Shown: piece by piece, positions 17,652-26,329 of the stretch | Position numbering within the stretch: the first letter of the stretch is position 1 | Layout of the letters: the number at the start of each line of letters is the position of its first letter | Source of the DNA: UBA1181 sp045600225 | Lineage (GTDB): Bacteria > Bacteroidota > Bacteroidia > Bacteroidales > Paludibacteraceae | Direction: 5' to 3' | Length of the DNA: 64,000 nucleotides | Assembly (NCBI GenBank): GCA_045600225.1 | Contig: JAZRXL010000055.1 | Span: 1 to 64,000 of the forward strand | Notes under the pieces: generated by a model | The model's database searches: none | The model's input: only the letters and a program-made list of their open reading frames with translations | Told to the model about the DNA's origin: nothing | Position numbers and translations under genes: made by a program

Positions 17652-17997
17652 ATCTGTAAGTTTTTAATTGGTTCGACATCTATTCGTTTGATAGATATAG
17701 TCCAAATCTTGTGCCAAAAATGAACTGATTTGTTGGACTTCCTACCGTTTTGGTTCGAATGGAATGTTTTTAATGACTAATTGACTCTTTTTATCGACTG
17801 ATAGGTCTGTGTGAAAGGTCTGATTTCAGTAAAATCCATCGTAAAAGTTCTAATTTTAGCATGTTGTTTGCGTTTTTTAGTTGTTAAATAGTTCGTAATT
17901 CTATCTTATTTCAAGATCGTATATGCGAAATTAATAAAAAATATGGATTGTGCAAGTTGCCTAAGGCAACATTCTCTTAGTGCTAACATCAGAGAAG
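17652..17997. other. intergenic region, 346 bp
   Basis: No gene seen. It holds the sigma-54-like promoter (17701-17716), a small inverted repeat in the predicted leader (ATCTAT...ATAGAT) and two short inverted repeats near the 3' end of the stress-protein gene (GTTGCC/GGCAAC at 17956-17970; TTCTCT/AGAGAA at 17972-17996) that may end its transcript weakly. Confidence 0.6.
17701..17716 (-). promoter_or_regulatory. candidate sigma-54 (-24/-12) promoter
   Basis: On the minus strand the site reads TGGCACAAGATTTGGA, agreeing with the sigma-54 consensus (TGGCAC, TTG at the correct spacing) except G for C at the -12 element. The predicted start lies ~38 nt before the DUF6515 ATG. No TAnnTTTG box lies between it and the gene. 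Confidence 0.5.
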
Positions 17998-18801
17998 TTA
18001 ACTGCACAACGCATATAAATCCTTCCTCGGGTTGATTACCATAACAGGAATGGAACTGTTGTTAATTACTTTTTGCTCTTTTGGGCCGAAAATAATATCG
18101 TCCATTCCATATTCACGGGAAGCAGAAATCATTAACAAACCAATGTTTAGTTCCTTTGCCTTTTGCATGGCTTCCATTTCAACTTTGAAACTATCTTTTG
18201 TGGCAGTGACGAACTGATAATTCAAATTAGACTTCTCTAACACAGATCGGATTGCTTCTGTATTCTGTTTTGCTCTGGATCCGTAATCCTTTGCTGGCAT
18301 TAACAGTATCTCTGATTGGAAGGTGCGTCCCATTCCGCTACAGAATACACCCTTTTCTTTCTCTTCAACCAAAAAGCCAACAGGAACCAAGACCTTGTCG
18401 AAATTGACAACTTGATTACTTTTGATAAAGTAGTAGGGTATTCTAAGCTCTCTGCATAGTTTCAAACCTTTTTTGCAGTTTTTGTATTCGCCCTCTTCTG
18501 TGATTTCAAAGATAAGTGCGGCTGCTTCGTTTCTCTCCATAAAGTCGGTGAAATCATCGTTCTCTTCTAAAACATGGAATCTGATTTCACAACGGGCCTT
18601 ATCTTGGTTCTCTTTACACCAAGAGTAGAGAGTGTTGGTTGAACTTTCCATAGGTGTCTTTTGATTAGCTAAAAGTAAAAAACAAACGCTTTTTTCGTGT
18701 GCATTTGCGATTTTAGCTGCCAACTCAAACCCTTTGGCCGGGAAGTGTTGCAAGTCGCTAACAATATATATTTGTTCTTTTGTGGTATTATCTTCTATCA
18801 T
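17998..18801 (-). CDS. universal stress protein family protein
   Basis: Protein of 267 aa that reads as two tandem Usp-like domains: first IYIVSDLQHFPAKGFELAAKIANAHEKSV, second beginning FDKVLVPVGF and ending LLMISASREYGMDDIIFGPKEQKVINNSSIPVMVIN. The Usp ATP-binding Gly motif is degenerate (GPKEQKVINNSS), so nucleotide binding is uncertain. Cytoplasmic. A TATCTTTG box on the minus strand (18873-18866) and the palindromic box at 18938-18953 are possible promoters. Usp proteins respond to starvation or stress; the specific role is unknown. Confidence 0.8.
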   Translation of the reverse strand: MIEDNTTKEQIYIVSDLQHFPAKGFELAAKIANAHEKSVCFLLLANQKTPMESSTNTLYSWCKENQDKARCEIRFHVLEENDDFTDFMERNEAAALIFEITEEGEYKNCKKGLKLCRELRIPYYFIKSNQVVNFDKVLVPVGFLVEEKEKGVFCSGMGRTFQSEILLMPAKDYGSRAKQNTEAIRSVLEKSNLNYQFVTATKDSFKVEMEAMQKAKELNIGLLMISASREYGMDDIIFGPKEQKVINNSSIPVMVINPRKDLYALCS

Positions 18802-18937
18802 ACAAATTCAGAGGGAATCCTTGAATGTCCCGAATGTTGATGGGTTAACACTAATATTCTTTTCGCAAAGATAGTCTTTTCAGTCGTTAAATCTAAATAA
18901 ATGAATCTAAAATAGGTCTTAATTCTTAAAATGTAGT

Positions 18938-18953
18938 TATCTTTGCAAAGATA
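18938..18953. promoter_or_regulatory. palindromic bidirectional -7 element
   Basis: TATCTTTGCAAAGATA is a perfect 16-bp palindrome giving a TATCTTTG box on each strand. The plus copy is correctly placed for RNase P RNA; the minus copy points to the stress-protein gene. Confidence 0.65.
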
Positions 18954-19299
18954 GTAGGTGGGTCTGTCGCTGGCACTTTGTGTCAGAGGAAAGTCCGGGC
19001 AACACAGAGCACCATGCTTCCTAACGGGAAGTCGCTTGTGAAGGTGAACGAACGCAGAAGAAAATAACCGCCAGCTTCGGTTGGTAAGGGTGAGAAGGTG
19101 AGGTAAGAGCCCACCAGAGTTTGTGGTAACGCAGACTGCTGTGCGTGTCATGGGTTGTAAGATCAAATATACCGACGTATGTAGGGTTGCTCGTCCGATG
19201 TCGGGGGGTAGATTGCTTGAGGCTTGTGGTGACATAAGTCCTAGATAAATGACAGACGGTCTTTTTAGATTACAGAACTCGGCTTATACACCTACTATT
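18951..19299 (+). ncRNA. rnpB: RNase P RNA, class A
   Basis: About 345 nt. 5' AGTAGGTG pairs with 3' CACCTACT (P1). The universally conserved GAGGAAAGTCCGGGC region (CR I) is at 18985-19003 and ACAGAACTCGGCTTATA at the 3' end. It is the catalytic subunit that trims tRNA 5' leaders. A T run (ATTTTTTTC) follows P1 as terminator. Long open frames on the minus strand here are artefacts of this RNA. Confidence 0.96.
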
Positions 19300-19331
19300 T
19301 TTTTCTTGGCAACAAACGGAATCTATAAAAT

Positions 19332-20672
19332 ATGAGAATTGAAAACAATTTTGTCAGATGGTTGGATGGCGCACTGAATTCAGTTTCTTCTGGAGACAAG
19401 AATAATTTGAGGTTATTGCGTCCCTTTGTCTATTTTATTAATTTGATAAGATTGATTGTCAAGTTTTTTGTAGAGAAGAAGATACACGTAAGAGCTGCTG
19501 CTCTTACCTATTACACAGCATTCTCTTTGATACCTATTGCTGCATTTGTGATGGGAATAGCAAGGGGGTTTGGTTTCGATTCTTTGGTTGAAGATCTTTT
19601 GGTGAATCGCTATAAGAACCATGCTATGATGTTGAGTTTGCTAATGGATTTTGTCAATAACTATCTGGATCATGTGAAAGGGGGAGCCATTGTCGGTTTT
19701 GGTTTGGCAATGTTACTTTGGGCAATCTTCAGAATGTTTAATCAGACGGAAAGGGTGTTTAACGATATTTGGTCTATCCGTGTTAAACGTAAATGGATAT
19801 ACAAAATACCTAACTATATTGCGATTGCCTTCTTCGTACCTATCTTGATTTTGCTTACAAGTGCGATCTCTTTCTATTTTAAATATGCGATACAATATTT
19901 TGAAGGGGTGGTTTTGATCAGTCCGTCGTTGCAGGTATCCCTTAAGATATTGCCTTATATGGTGGCGTGGATTGTTTTTACACTACTTTACTACATGATT
20001 CCTTTTACCCAAGTGAAGTTTAAGTATGCTGCACTTTCTGGTTTTATTTTTAGTGTTGCATTTATGGTGTTTAAATCCTTCTATGTGTATTTCCAGACAT
20101 CGATGAGTTCATACAATACGGTGTATGGTGCTTTGGCGGCTATTCCATTTTTGTTGATATTCCTTCAAACCTCTTGGATGTTAGTGCTGCTCGGTTGTTC
20201 CTTCACCTTTACTGTTCAGTGTTTGAATGGATTTGAGAAGGAAGATGAAGTGAGAGAGGTGAGTATGCGTTACTTCGAATTTGCATGTTTGGTAATTGTA
20301 AAGATGAGTGTGGAGAAACGACTTTCAACGCAGTCGCACTTAAAAATAGAAGACATAACCAAGGTGATGCCGTATCGTATGGCAGTGATGTGTTTAGATC
20401 GATTGTGTTCTGGTAATATATTGGATGAGGTGACTGACCACAAGACAAGAGAGGTGGAAGGTTACCGTCCTTCTGATGATCTGAAGGATCTGACCCTGTC
20501 GAAATTCTTCGATAAATTAGATGGCGCGGGTACTCCTCCAGATAGATTTAATTTACATAGGACGAAGTATGGCTATTTGTGGAATTACGTAGAGGACATG
20601 CGAAAGATTATGCTAAAAAGCGATGATAGATTAATTAAATATTTGGAAAATGATTATACGATTGAACCGTAG
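19332..20672 (+). CDS. YihY/BrkB family inner-membrane protein
   Basis: Protein of 446 aa. The first ~290 residues carry six hydrophobic helices with the family signature HVRAAALTYYTAFSLIPIAAF and, later, YKIPNYIAIAFFVPILIL and TVYGALAAIPFLLIFLQTSW. The C-terminal ~150 residues are soluble and helix-rich, a domain seen in Bacteroidota versions. Function unsettled; it is not RNase BN despite the old name. The next gene starts inside its last codons. Confidence 0.9.
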   Translation: MRIENNFVRWLDGALNSVSSGDKNNLRLLRPFVYFINLIRLIVKFFVEKKIHVRAAALTYYTAFSLIPIAAFVMGIARGFGFDSLVEDLLVNRYKNHAMMLSLLMDFVNNYLDHVKGGAIVGFGLAMLLWAIFRMFNQTERVFNDIWSIRVKRKWIYKIPNYIAIAFFVPILILLTSAISFYFKYAIQYFEGVVLISPSLQVSLKILPYMVAWIVFTLLYYMIPFTQVKFKYAALSGFIFSVAFMVFKSFYVYFQTSMSSYNTVYGALAAIPFLLIFLQTSWMLVLLGCSFTFTVQCLNGFEKEDEVREVSMRYFEFACLVIVKMSVEKRLSTQSHLKIEDITKVMPYRMAVMCLDRLCSGNILDEVTDHKTREVEGYRPSDDLKDLTLSKFFDKLDGAGTPPDRFNLHRTKYGYLWNYVEDMRKIMLKSDDRLIKYLENDYTIEP

Positions 20673-22776
20673 TTTGTGGAGTAGTGTCCTCTTGTGTGGA
20701 ACACTCTCTTTTTTATCGTGTAACGAAAAAAATGTGAATATGGAAAATAATAATGTTTTTTTTCAAGAGTTTAAAACTCCCCATCAGACTATCCCTTTTG
20801 ATAAAATAAAGTTGTCTGATTACCTTCCTGCTATGAGAGAGGGTTTTAAGAGACACAACGAAGAGATTGATGCTATTGTTAATAATCCGGAAGAACCTAC
20901 CTTCGAAAATACTATAGTAGCGTTGGAACGCTCTGGTAGTTTCCTTTCTTGCGTGCAATCGGCTTTCTACAACTTGTTAAGTGCCGAGACTTGCGATGAG
21001 ATGGATGATATCGCCAATGAAATTTCTCCAGAGGAGACTGAACATAGCAATAACATCTCTTTGAACGAAGCCTTGTTCAAACGAGTAAAGAAGGTGTACG
21101 ATGCGAAAGATTCGTTAAATCTTACTGTAGAACAGAAAACTCTTCTTCAAAACACCTACGATTCTTTTGTTGATCATGGTGCCAATTTGGATGGAGAAGC
21201 TAAGGAAAAGTATCGTGAACTGAGCCAAAAACTCTCTTTGTTGGAGTTGCAATATGGTCAGAATGTGTTGAATGCTACCAACCAATATAAAATGGTTGTG
21301 ACCGATTCTACACAATTGTCTGGTATTCCTGCTATGATTTTGGAGGCGGCTAAAGAACGAGCAAAACAGAAGGATACAGAGGGTTGGTGTTTTGATTTGA
21401 CAGCTCCGAGTTATGTGCCTTTTATGAAGTATGCGGATAATAGGGAATTGCGTAAGCAACTTTATACGGCATATAATACGAAGGCATTGAACGGAGATTT
21501 GGATAACCGTCCTGTCGTAAAGGATCTGGTAAACAATCGTTTGGCTTTGGCACAACTATTGGGCTATAAGAACTATGCGGAGTATGAATTAAAAGACCGT
21601 ATGGCAGAGAATAAGGAGAACGTCTACAAGTTGTTGGATGATCTCTTAGTTGCCTTCAAACCAACCTCTAAGAAAGAGATTGAGGAGGTGCAGCAATATG
21701 CTAATGCGCATGGTGCTGATTTCTCTATTATGCCGTGGGACTGGGCCTATTATTCAGAAAAGCTTAAAGATGAAAAATATAGTGTCAATGATGAGATGCT
21801 TCGTCCTTACTTTGAATTGGAGAAGGTGAAAGAGGGTGTCTTTGGATTGGCTACTAAGATGTATGGTTTGACCTTTAAGAAGAACAAGGATATTCCAGTT
21901 TATCATCCAGAGGTGGATGCCTACGAGGTATTCGACAAAGATGGATCATTCCTTTCTGTTTTTTATGCAGATTTTCATCCTCGTGCAGGAAAAAGAGGTG
22001 GTGCATGGATGACAGAGTATCGTTGTCAGCATGTGAATGAGAAGGGGGAGAACGTTCGTCCTCATATCTCTATTGTGATGAATTTTACACGTGCCACGGA
22101 TACTACACCATCGTTATTGACCTTTGATGAGTTGACTACCTTCATTCATGAATTTGGTCACTCTATCCATGGAATGGTTGCGAATACGACATATGAGAGT
22201 TTGGCGGGTACGAACGTATATCGTGATTTCGTAGAGTTGCCATCACAGATGATGGAGAATTGGGCCTTTGAGAAAGAGTATTTGGATGGCTTTGCGGTTC
22301 ATTACCAAACAGGAGAAGCCATACCTGCAGAATTGATTGAGAAGATTCGTCGTTCGGCTAACTTCAATACAGGTTATGCAACCCTTCGCCAATTGAGTTT
22401 TGGCTTGTTGGATATGGCTTGGCATACGATAGAGAAACCTTTTGAAGGGGATGTGATGGAGTTTGAACGTGAAGCATGGAAAAAGGCTCAGACCTTGCCT
22501 TCCGTAGAAGGAACCTTAATGAGTGCTCAGTTTAACCATATCTTTTCAGGAGGATATTCAGCAGGCTATTATAGCTATAAATGGGCAGAGGTATTGGATG
22601 CAGATGCTTTTGCAGTGTTCCAAAAAGAGGGAATATTCAATACTGCCACGGCAGAGCGTTTCCGTCGTGAGGTGTTGGAGAAGGGTGGTAGTGAACATCC
22701 GATGACACTCTACAAACGATTCAGTGGACACGAGCCAACTATCGAACCTTTGTTGAAGCGTTGTGGCATAAAGTGA
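20650..22776 (+). CDS. M3 family metallopeptidase (Dcp/oligopeptidase A type) lipoprotein
   Basis: Protein of 708 aa. N-terminal hydrophobic signal with probable lipobox (TLSFLSC, Cys 24), then a full M3 peptidase with zinc motif HEFGHSIHGM (HExxH) and downstream Glu in FVELPSQMMENW; the conserved GGYSAGYYSYKWAEVLDADAF closes the active site. It cleaves short peptides (dipeptidyl carboxypeptidase or oligopeptidase), probably in the periplasm. The start overlaps the YihY gene by 23 nt. A terminator follows at 22829. Confidence 0.93.
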   Translation: MIIRLNRSLWSSVLLCGTLSFLSCNEKNVNMENNNVFFQEFKTPHQTIPFDKIKLSDYLPAMREGFKRHNEEIDAIVNNPEEPTFENTIVALERSGSFLSCVQSAFYNLLSAETCDEMDDIANEISPEETEHSNNISLNEALFKRVKKVYDAKDSLNLTVEQKTLLQNTYDSFVDHGANLDGEAKEKYRELSQKLSLLELQYGQNVLNATNQYKMVVTDSTQLSGIPAMILEAAKERAKQKDTEGWCFDLTAPSYVPFMKYADNRELRKQLYTAYNTKALNGDLDNRPVVKDLVNNRLALAQLLGYKNYAEYELKDRMAENKENVYKLLDDLLVAFKPTSKKEIEEVQQYANAHGADFSIMPWDWAYYSEKLKDEKYSVNDEMLRPYFELEKVKEGVFGLATKMYGLTFKKNKDIPVYHPEVDAYEVFDKDGSFLSVFYADFHPRAGKRGGAWMTEYRCQHVNEKGENVRPHISIVMNFTRATDTTPSLLTFDELTTFIHEFGHSIHGMVANTTYESLAGTNVYRDFVELPSQMMENWAFEKEYLDGFAVHYQTGEAIPAELIEKIRRSANFNTGYATLRQLSFGLLDMAWHTIEKPFEGDVMEFEREAWKKAQTLPSVEGTLMSAQFNHIFSGGYSAGYYSYKWAEVLDADAFAVFQKEGIFNTATAERFRREVLEKGGSEHPMTLYKRFSGHEPTIEPLLKRCGIK

Positions 22777-22828
22777 TTCTGTAAATTTGAATTTAGAGGA
22801 TTAATTCTTTAGAAGGATTTTTTATACT

Positions 22829-22866
22829 ATAGGCATCGCATGGATTTGCGGTGTCTATTTTTTTTC
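22829..22866 (+). terminator. terminator after the M3 peptidase gene
   Basis: A 12-bp stem (ATAGGCATCGCA with TGCGGTGTCTAT, two G-U pairs) with a 6-nt loop, followed by eight Ts. Confidence 0.85.
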
Positions 22867-23060
22867 TCAATATATTTTGATAGTGTTCTTCTTGTGGACT
22901 TAGAAAAATGGAACATTATATTTTTTACTGCGGATTTTTAAGGAAAAGCTGAAGCATTACTGCGGATTTTTAAATTTTATCTTTGTATGTAAATAAATAA
23001 TATCTATTCTATTGATTTTCTTAAAAAGTTATGGGCTGGGGAAATCATATGATTGCAAAA
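22867..23060. other. intergenic region with two 17-nt direct repeats
   Basis: TTACTGCGGATTTTTAA occurs at 22925-22941 and 22957-22973 (start to start 32 nt). A plus-strand -7-like TATCTTTG lies at 22978-22985, but no gene follows in that orientation. A short frame from an ATG near 23031 runs into the cellulase terminator and is not convincing. Confidence 0.5.
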
Positions 23061-23096
23061 GAAGAGCGAGGTTTGCAGATGTTAACCTCGCTCTTC
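23061..23096 (-). terminator. terminator of the GH5 cellulase gene
   Basis: A 13-bp stem (GAAGAGCGAGGTT with AACCTCGCTCTTC). On the minus strand it lies 20 nt after the stop codon and is followed by TTTTGC. Confidence 0.8.
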
Positions 23097-23116
23097 CATA
23101 CTTTATATTAATTACT

Positions 23117-25069
23117 TTATTTTACAATTACCTTGGCTGGCTTATTATCGCCAATCTTTACGATATAGATACCTTTGTTTAGTTGTAAGCTAGAGAAATA
23201 ATCGTTAGCCATCATTCTTTGAACGCAAGAACCAAGTGTGTTATATACCTCGACGGACTTTCCTTGTGCACCCAAAAGGATAATGCCATTTTCGACAGAT
23301 ACAATGGTTGCACCCACTTCAACCGGTTTGACAGATGTTGACTCGTCATTCTTTAGATACAAGGAAATAGCAGTTCCTGTGATGGATAGAATAGCCTTTC
23401 CGTTGTCTGAAAGATATTCTCCATCATTATTGCTCCAGATGTTTGGTAAGCCGTTACCTTTTTGCGTTGCAGTAAGCTGTTTAGCGAAGAGTGGGCTTGT
23501 GAACTCATAGCCGTTGATAGTGATTTTGTTCACCGTGACGGTATACAATGAGTCTGTATAAGTGAGGTAACCTAAGTTGGTGAATCCATCCTTTGTACCT
23601 GAAGGAGAAAGATCAATGTCTAGGTTTTGTGCATTTGTTGGAATTGTCTTTGTTACTTGATCCCATCCTGCATATTGAACTGTGTAAGATGGCGCTGTTT
23701 TGGCTCCATTGACGGTTACGTTAACAACATAGTTGGTGATCAATTCAAACTTTTTATCTGGTGTCGTAGGCTCCTCCTTATCTGGTGTTGTAGTAGTGTC
23801 AATCTCAATCTCCTGATCGAATGCTTCATTGATAGCTTGAACGATGTAAGGACGAGCTAGAGTATTCGTTTTTCTGTTGATGGTTGCGAAGCCTCTGTCG
23901 GTACTTACATGTCCGTTGTCCCATAAGACAGGCACTGCACCTACACGACGAGCGTTCTCGCACAATGTTTTTGTCCAGTAAGCTGTGTATGTCGGACTCT
24001 CATTGTCGTATGCACTCTTGTCGACTGTTCCATACTCACCAACGATTACAGGATAACCTTTTGATGTAAACCAATTCTTCAACTTGTCGAATTGGCCAAC
24101 CATAGCGTTTTCACTATTATTCTCCATTCCGTAATGTGTACATTTGTTACTGCTTTTATTCCATGCTTCATCTCCCCATCGGCTCACGTTGCTATCGGTT
24201 TCATCACCGCAAAGGTCCCATGGTGCATAGTAGTGTACGGAAATCATGAGACGTTTGCCCGATACTGAACGGTCTAGGTAAGTGTCGTTAGGAATCTTGA
24301 AACCTTTTGATTCGGAAGTCATATCAATGTCTGTGTTCCATCCTGGAATTAACAACCAACGTTTTGCATTGTTGAGACTGGTTGGTCGTACAGCATCAAC
24401 AAAGATCTGATTGTAGTCATTAATGTTTGAGTAATAGTTTGGGTTAGGATAAGGACTGATGCCTTGCCATTCGTAGGTGTCATCGAATACCTCGTTCATT
24501 GACTCGAAGATAAGATGTTCATCGTAATCTTTGAATAGGGTAGCGATTTGTGTCCAGAATGCCTTGTATTTAGCCTTTATCTCTGTTTGGTTACTTCCGT
24601 TGCAAAGAAGCCAAGCTCCGGCTACTGAGTTGTAACCATCTCCGTGAATATTGGTGATTACATAGAGGTCTTCAGCCAAAGCCATATCAACAACTTCCTT
24701 TACGTGTTTTAACCAACTTTCATCAATCTTATAATTTGGTGCTGGCCCGATTTTGTTTAGATATGAAACGGGAATGCGGATGGTGTTGAAACCGCTATTC
24801 TTAACTAACTTCATTAGTTTTGGTGTTGCGATCGGATCAATCGGATTTCCCCAAGCTGAATCGTTTGGTGTTCCGTTAGAGCTTGCCTCTAGTGTGTTTC
24901 CTAGATTCCATCCCGCACCCATTGCGGCTACGATTTCGTTTTGGCTGAGATCATCGAATTGATTGTCTGCAAAAGCAGTTAGGCTAGAGGCAAGTAAGGT
25001 CGCTCCTAAACCTATTTTCAAAAAATTACGTAATTTTTTATTCATTTTATTGAATTTTATGGTTTTCAT
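23117..25069 (-). CDS. GH5 endoglucanase with T9SS sorting domain
   Basis: Protein of 650 aa. Signal peptide (IGLGATLLASSLTAFA), GH5 catalytic domain to about residue 425 (MGAGWNLGNTLEA; proton donor Glu193 in FESMNEV; nucleophile Glu345 in VIVGEYGTV), a Thr/Pro/Glu linker (TTTTPDKEEPTTPDK), a ~110-residue beta-rich module of unknown family and a C-terminal T9SS type A sorting domain (VEVYNTLGSCVQ to GIYIVKI). It cleaves beta-1,4-glucan, outside the cell. A second start, MNKKLRNF at 25045, is possible. It has its own -7 box and terminator, so it is not cotranscribed with the efflux genes. Confidence 0.92.
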   Translation of the reverse strand: MKTIKFNKMNKKLRNFLKIGLGATLLASSLTAFADNQFDDLSQNEIVAAMGAGWNLGNTLEASSNGTPNDSAWGNPIDPIATPKLMKLVKNSGFNTIRIPVSYLNKIGPAPNYKIDESWLKHVKEVVDMALAEDLYVITNIHGDGYNSVAGAWLLCNGSNQTEIKAKYKAFWTQIATLFKDYDEHLIFESMNEVFDDTYEWQGISPYPNPNYYSNINDYNQIFVDAVRPTSLNNAKRWLLIPGWNTDIDMTSESKGFKIPNDTYLDRSVSGKRLMISVHYYAPWDLCGDETDSNVSRWGDEAWNKSSNKCTHYGMENNSENAMVGQFDKLKNWFTSKGYPVIVGEYGTVDKSAYDNESPTYTAYWTKTLCENARRVGAVPVLWDNGHVSTDRGFATINRKTNTLARPYIVQAINEAFDQEIEIDTTTTPDKEEPTTPDKKFELITNYVVNVTVNGAKTAPSYTVQYAGWDQVTKTIPTNAQNLDIDLSPSGTKDGFTNLGYLTYTDSLYTVTVNKITINGYEFTSPLFAKQLTATQKGNGLPNIWSNNDGEYLSDNGKAILSITGTAISLYLKNDESTSVKPVEVGATIVSVENGIILLGAQGKSVEVYNTLGSCVQRMMANDYFSSLQLNKGIYIVKIGDNKPAKVIVK

Positions 25070-25109
25070 AAGTCGCCCAAAATCTGGACTAACTAAAAGT
25101 TTTCAATGG

Positions 25110-25117
25110 CAAATATA
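25110..25117 (-). promoter_or_regulatory. -7 box (TATATTTG) of the GH5 cellulase gene
   Basis: On the minus strand, 40 nt before the start codon. No clear -33 TTTG at the usual spacing, which would fit a promoter needing an activator. Confidence 0.55.
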
Positions 25118-25156
25118 TTCTAAATTTTTTGTATTAAGAAGAATGATTTATGAATA

Positions 25157-26329
25157 TTACCACATTATTGACATCAACTCACTGTAGGCCATTAAATATT
25201 CTTTTTCTGCTTCTAATGCTTTTTCAACCATTTCGTAGCGATATTCACACTCTTTGAGGTAGTCGATAAGAGTAATCTGACCTGCATCTAGTGCTTTCGT
25301 AAGGTAAGGTGCATTGTCGTATGTATGCAATGCCTCTCTGTATTGAAGGGCTTGTTGCTTTAATAATGTAGCCTTGTCATAAAGCCTTTTTAAGTCTGCG
25401 TAGAGTTGTGCCTCTTTCGCTTCTTTGGATGTTTGTGCTGCTTGGACAGCCAATTTAGCTGCCTTTACCTTGTTTTTGTTCTCCCAAAGAGGCACACTAG
25501 CCCCTACGCTAATGCCACGATACTTGTCTTGTGCCAATTCGCTGGCGTATCCAATCTTGAATGAAGGAAGGTTCTCTGAGCGACTCAGTTTTACTTGTGT
25601 TTCGCAGAGGCGCACTTCAGTATTTAGTAGTATTGCTAATGGACTATGGGTTAGTGCTACTTTATACCATTCTTCAAAGTCGTCTGGTAGATCAACAAGC
25701 GTAAAGGTGCTTTCTGTTAGATCAATGGGGTGGTCTCCGTTCATTGCTTGCAGAAGGTTTTTCTGTTGCAGAAGCTCTGCTTCCAAACGTGCCACTTTGT
25801 TTTTTACGTTGTGATAATCCATCTGAGCCTTGTTGCTTTCAATGATATTGGTTTCGCCTGCTTCTAATTTGCGACTCCAAGCTTTAGCAGTCTTCTCTGC
25901 AGTGGCAAGACGATCTTTGTATTCCAATAGAAGGGCATTGAGATATATGATTTCGTGACATACGTTTTCTGCGGATAGTAAGATCTCTAGTCTTTCTAAA
26001 TAGAATCGCTTCATCGAGATGGCATCATTCTGAGATGCTATGCGGGAGCGTAGGACATAGGTAGAGGGGAAGGCAAACGATTGGCTGACACTAATGTCTT
26101 TTCGATTACCGATATCGGTTGGATCGCCCCATAAGTAGTTGAATTCTGCCTCGGGTCCGGGTAATGCATTGCCTGTATGATGAGCCATTTGTTCAGTCTC
26201 TCTTTGGTTTATCAATGCCTTGATACGGAGGTTGTTTTCTCCGATTTGACTTAATATGGACGGATAGGACTGAGCGATAACAGTGACACTCACCATCATT
26301 GCTATTAGGCTATTTATGACTCTTTTCAT
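25157..26329 (-). CDS. TolC-family outer membrane efflux protein (CusC/CzcC-like)
   Basis: Protein of 390 aa with a signal peptide (AMMVSVTVIA) and two repeats of long alpha-helical hairpins typical of TolC (helices rich in Ala, Glu, Lys, Leu; e.g. LYDKATLLKQQALQYREAL and GQITLIDYLKECEYRYEMVEKALEAE split by a strand). It is the outer-membrane channel for the RND pump next to it; the gene overlaps the pump gene by 4 nt. Slightly short for the family (usual 410-480 aa). Confidence 0.92.
   Translation of the reverse strand: MKRVINSLIAMMVSVTVIAQSYPSILSQIGENNLRIKALINQRETEQMAHHTGNALPGPEAEFNYLWGDPTDIGNRKDISVSQSFAFPSTYVLRSRIASQNDAISMKRFYLERLEILLSAENVCHEIIYLNALLLEYKDRLATAEKTAKAWSRKLEAGETNIIESNKAQMDYHNVKNKVARLEAELLQQKNLLQAMNGDHPIDLTESTFTLVDLPDDFEEWYKVALTHSPLAILLNTEVRLCETQVKLSRSENLPSFKIGYASELAQDKYRGISVGASVPLWENKNKVKAAKLAVQAAQTSKEAKEAQLYADLKRLYDKATLLKQQALQYREALHTYDNAPYLTKALDAGQITLIDYLKECEYRYEMVEKALEAEKEYLMAYSELMSIMW

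Noticed and set aside
18798..19235. 145-codon open frame on the minus strand
   Set aside because: It lies inside RNase P RNA, which is certain from its conserved regions; the frame has no protein-like features.
23031..23110. Short plus-strand frame starting MGWGNHMIAKEE
   Set aside because: About 26 codons that read through the terminator hairpin of the cellulase gene; no ribosome site or conservation evidence.
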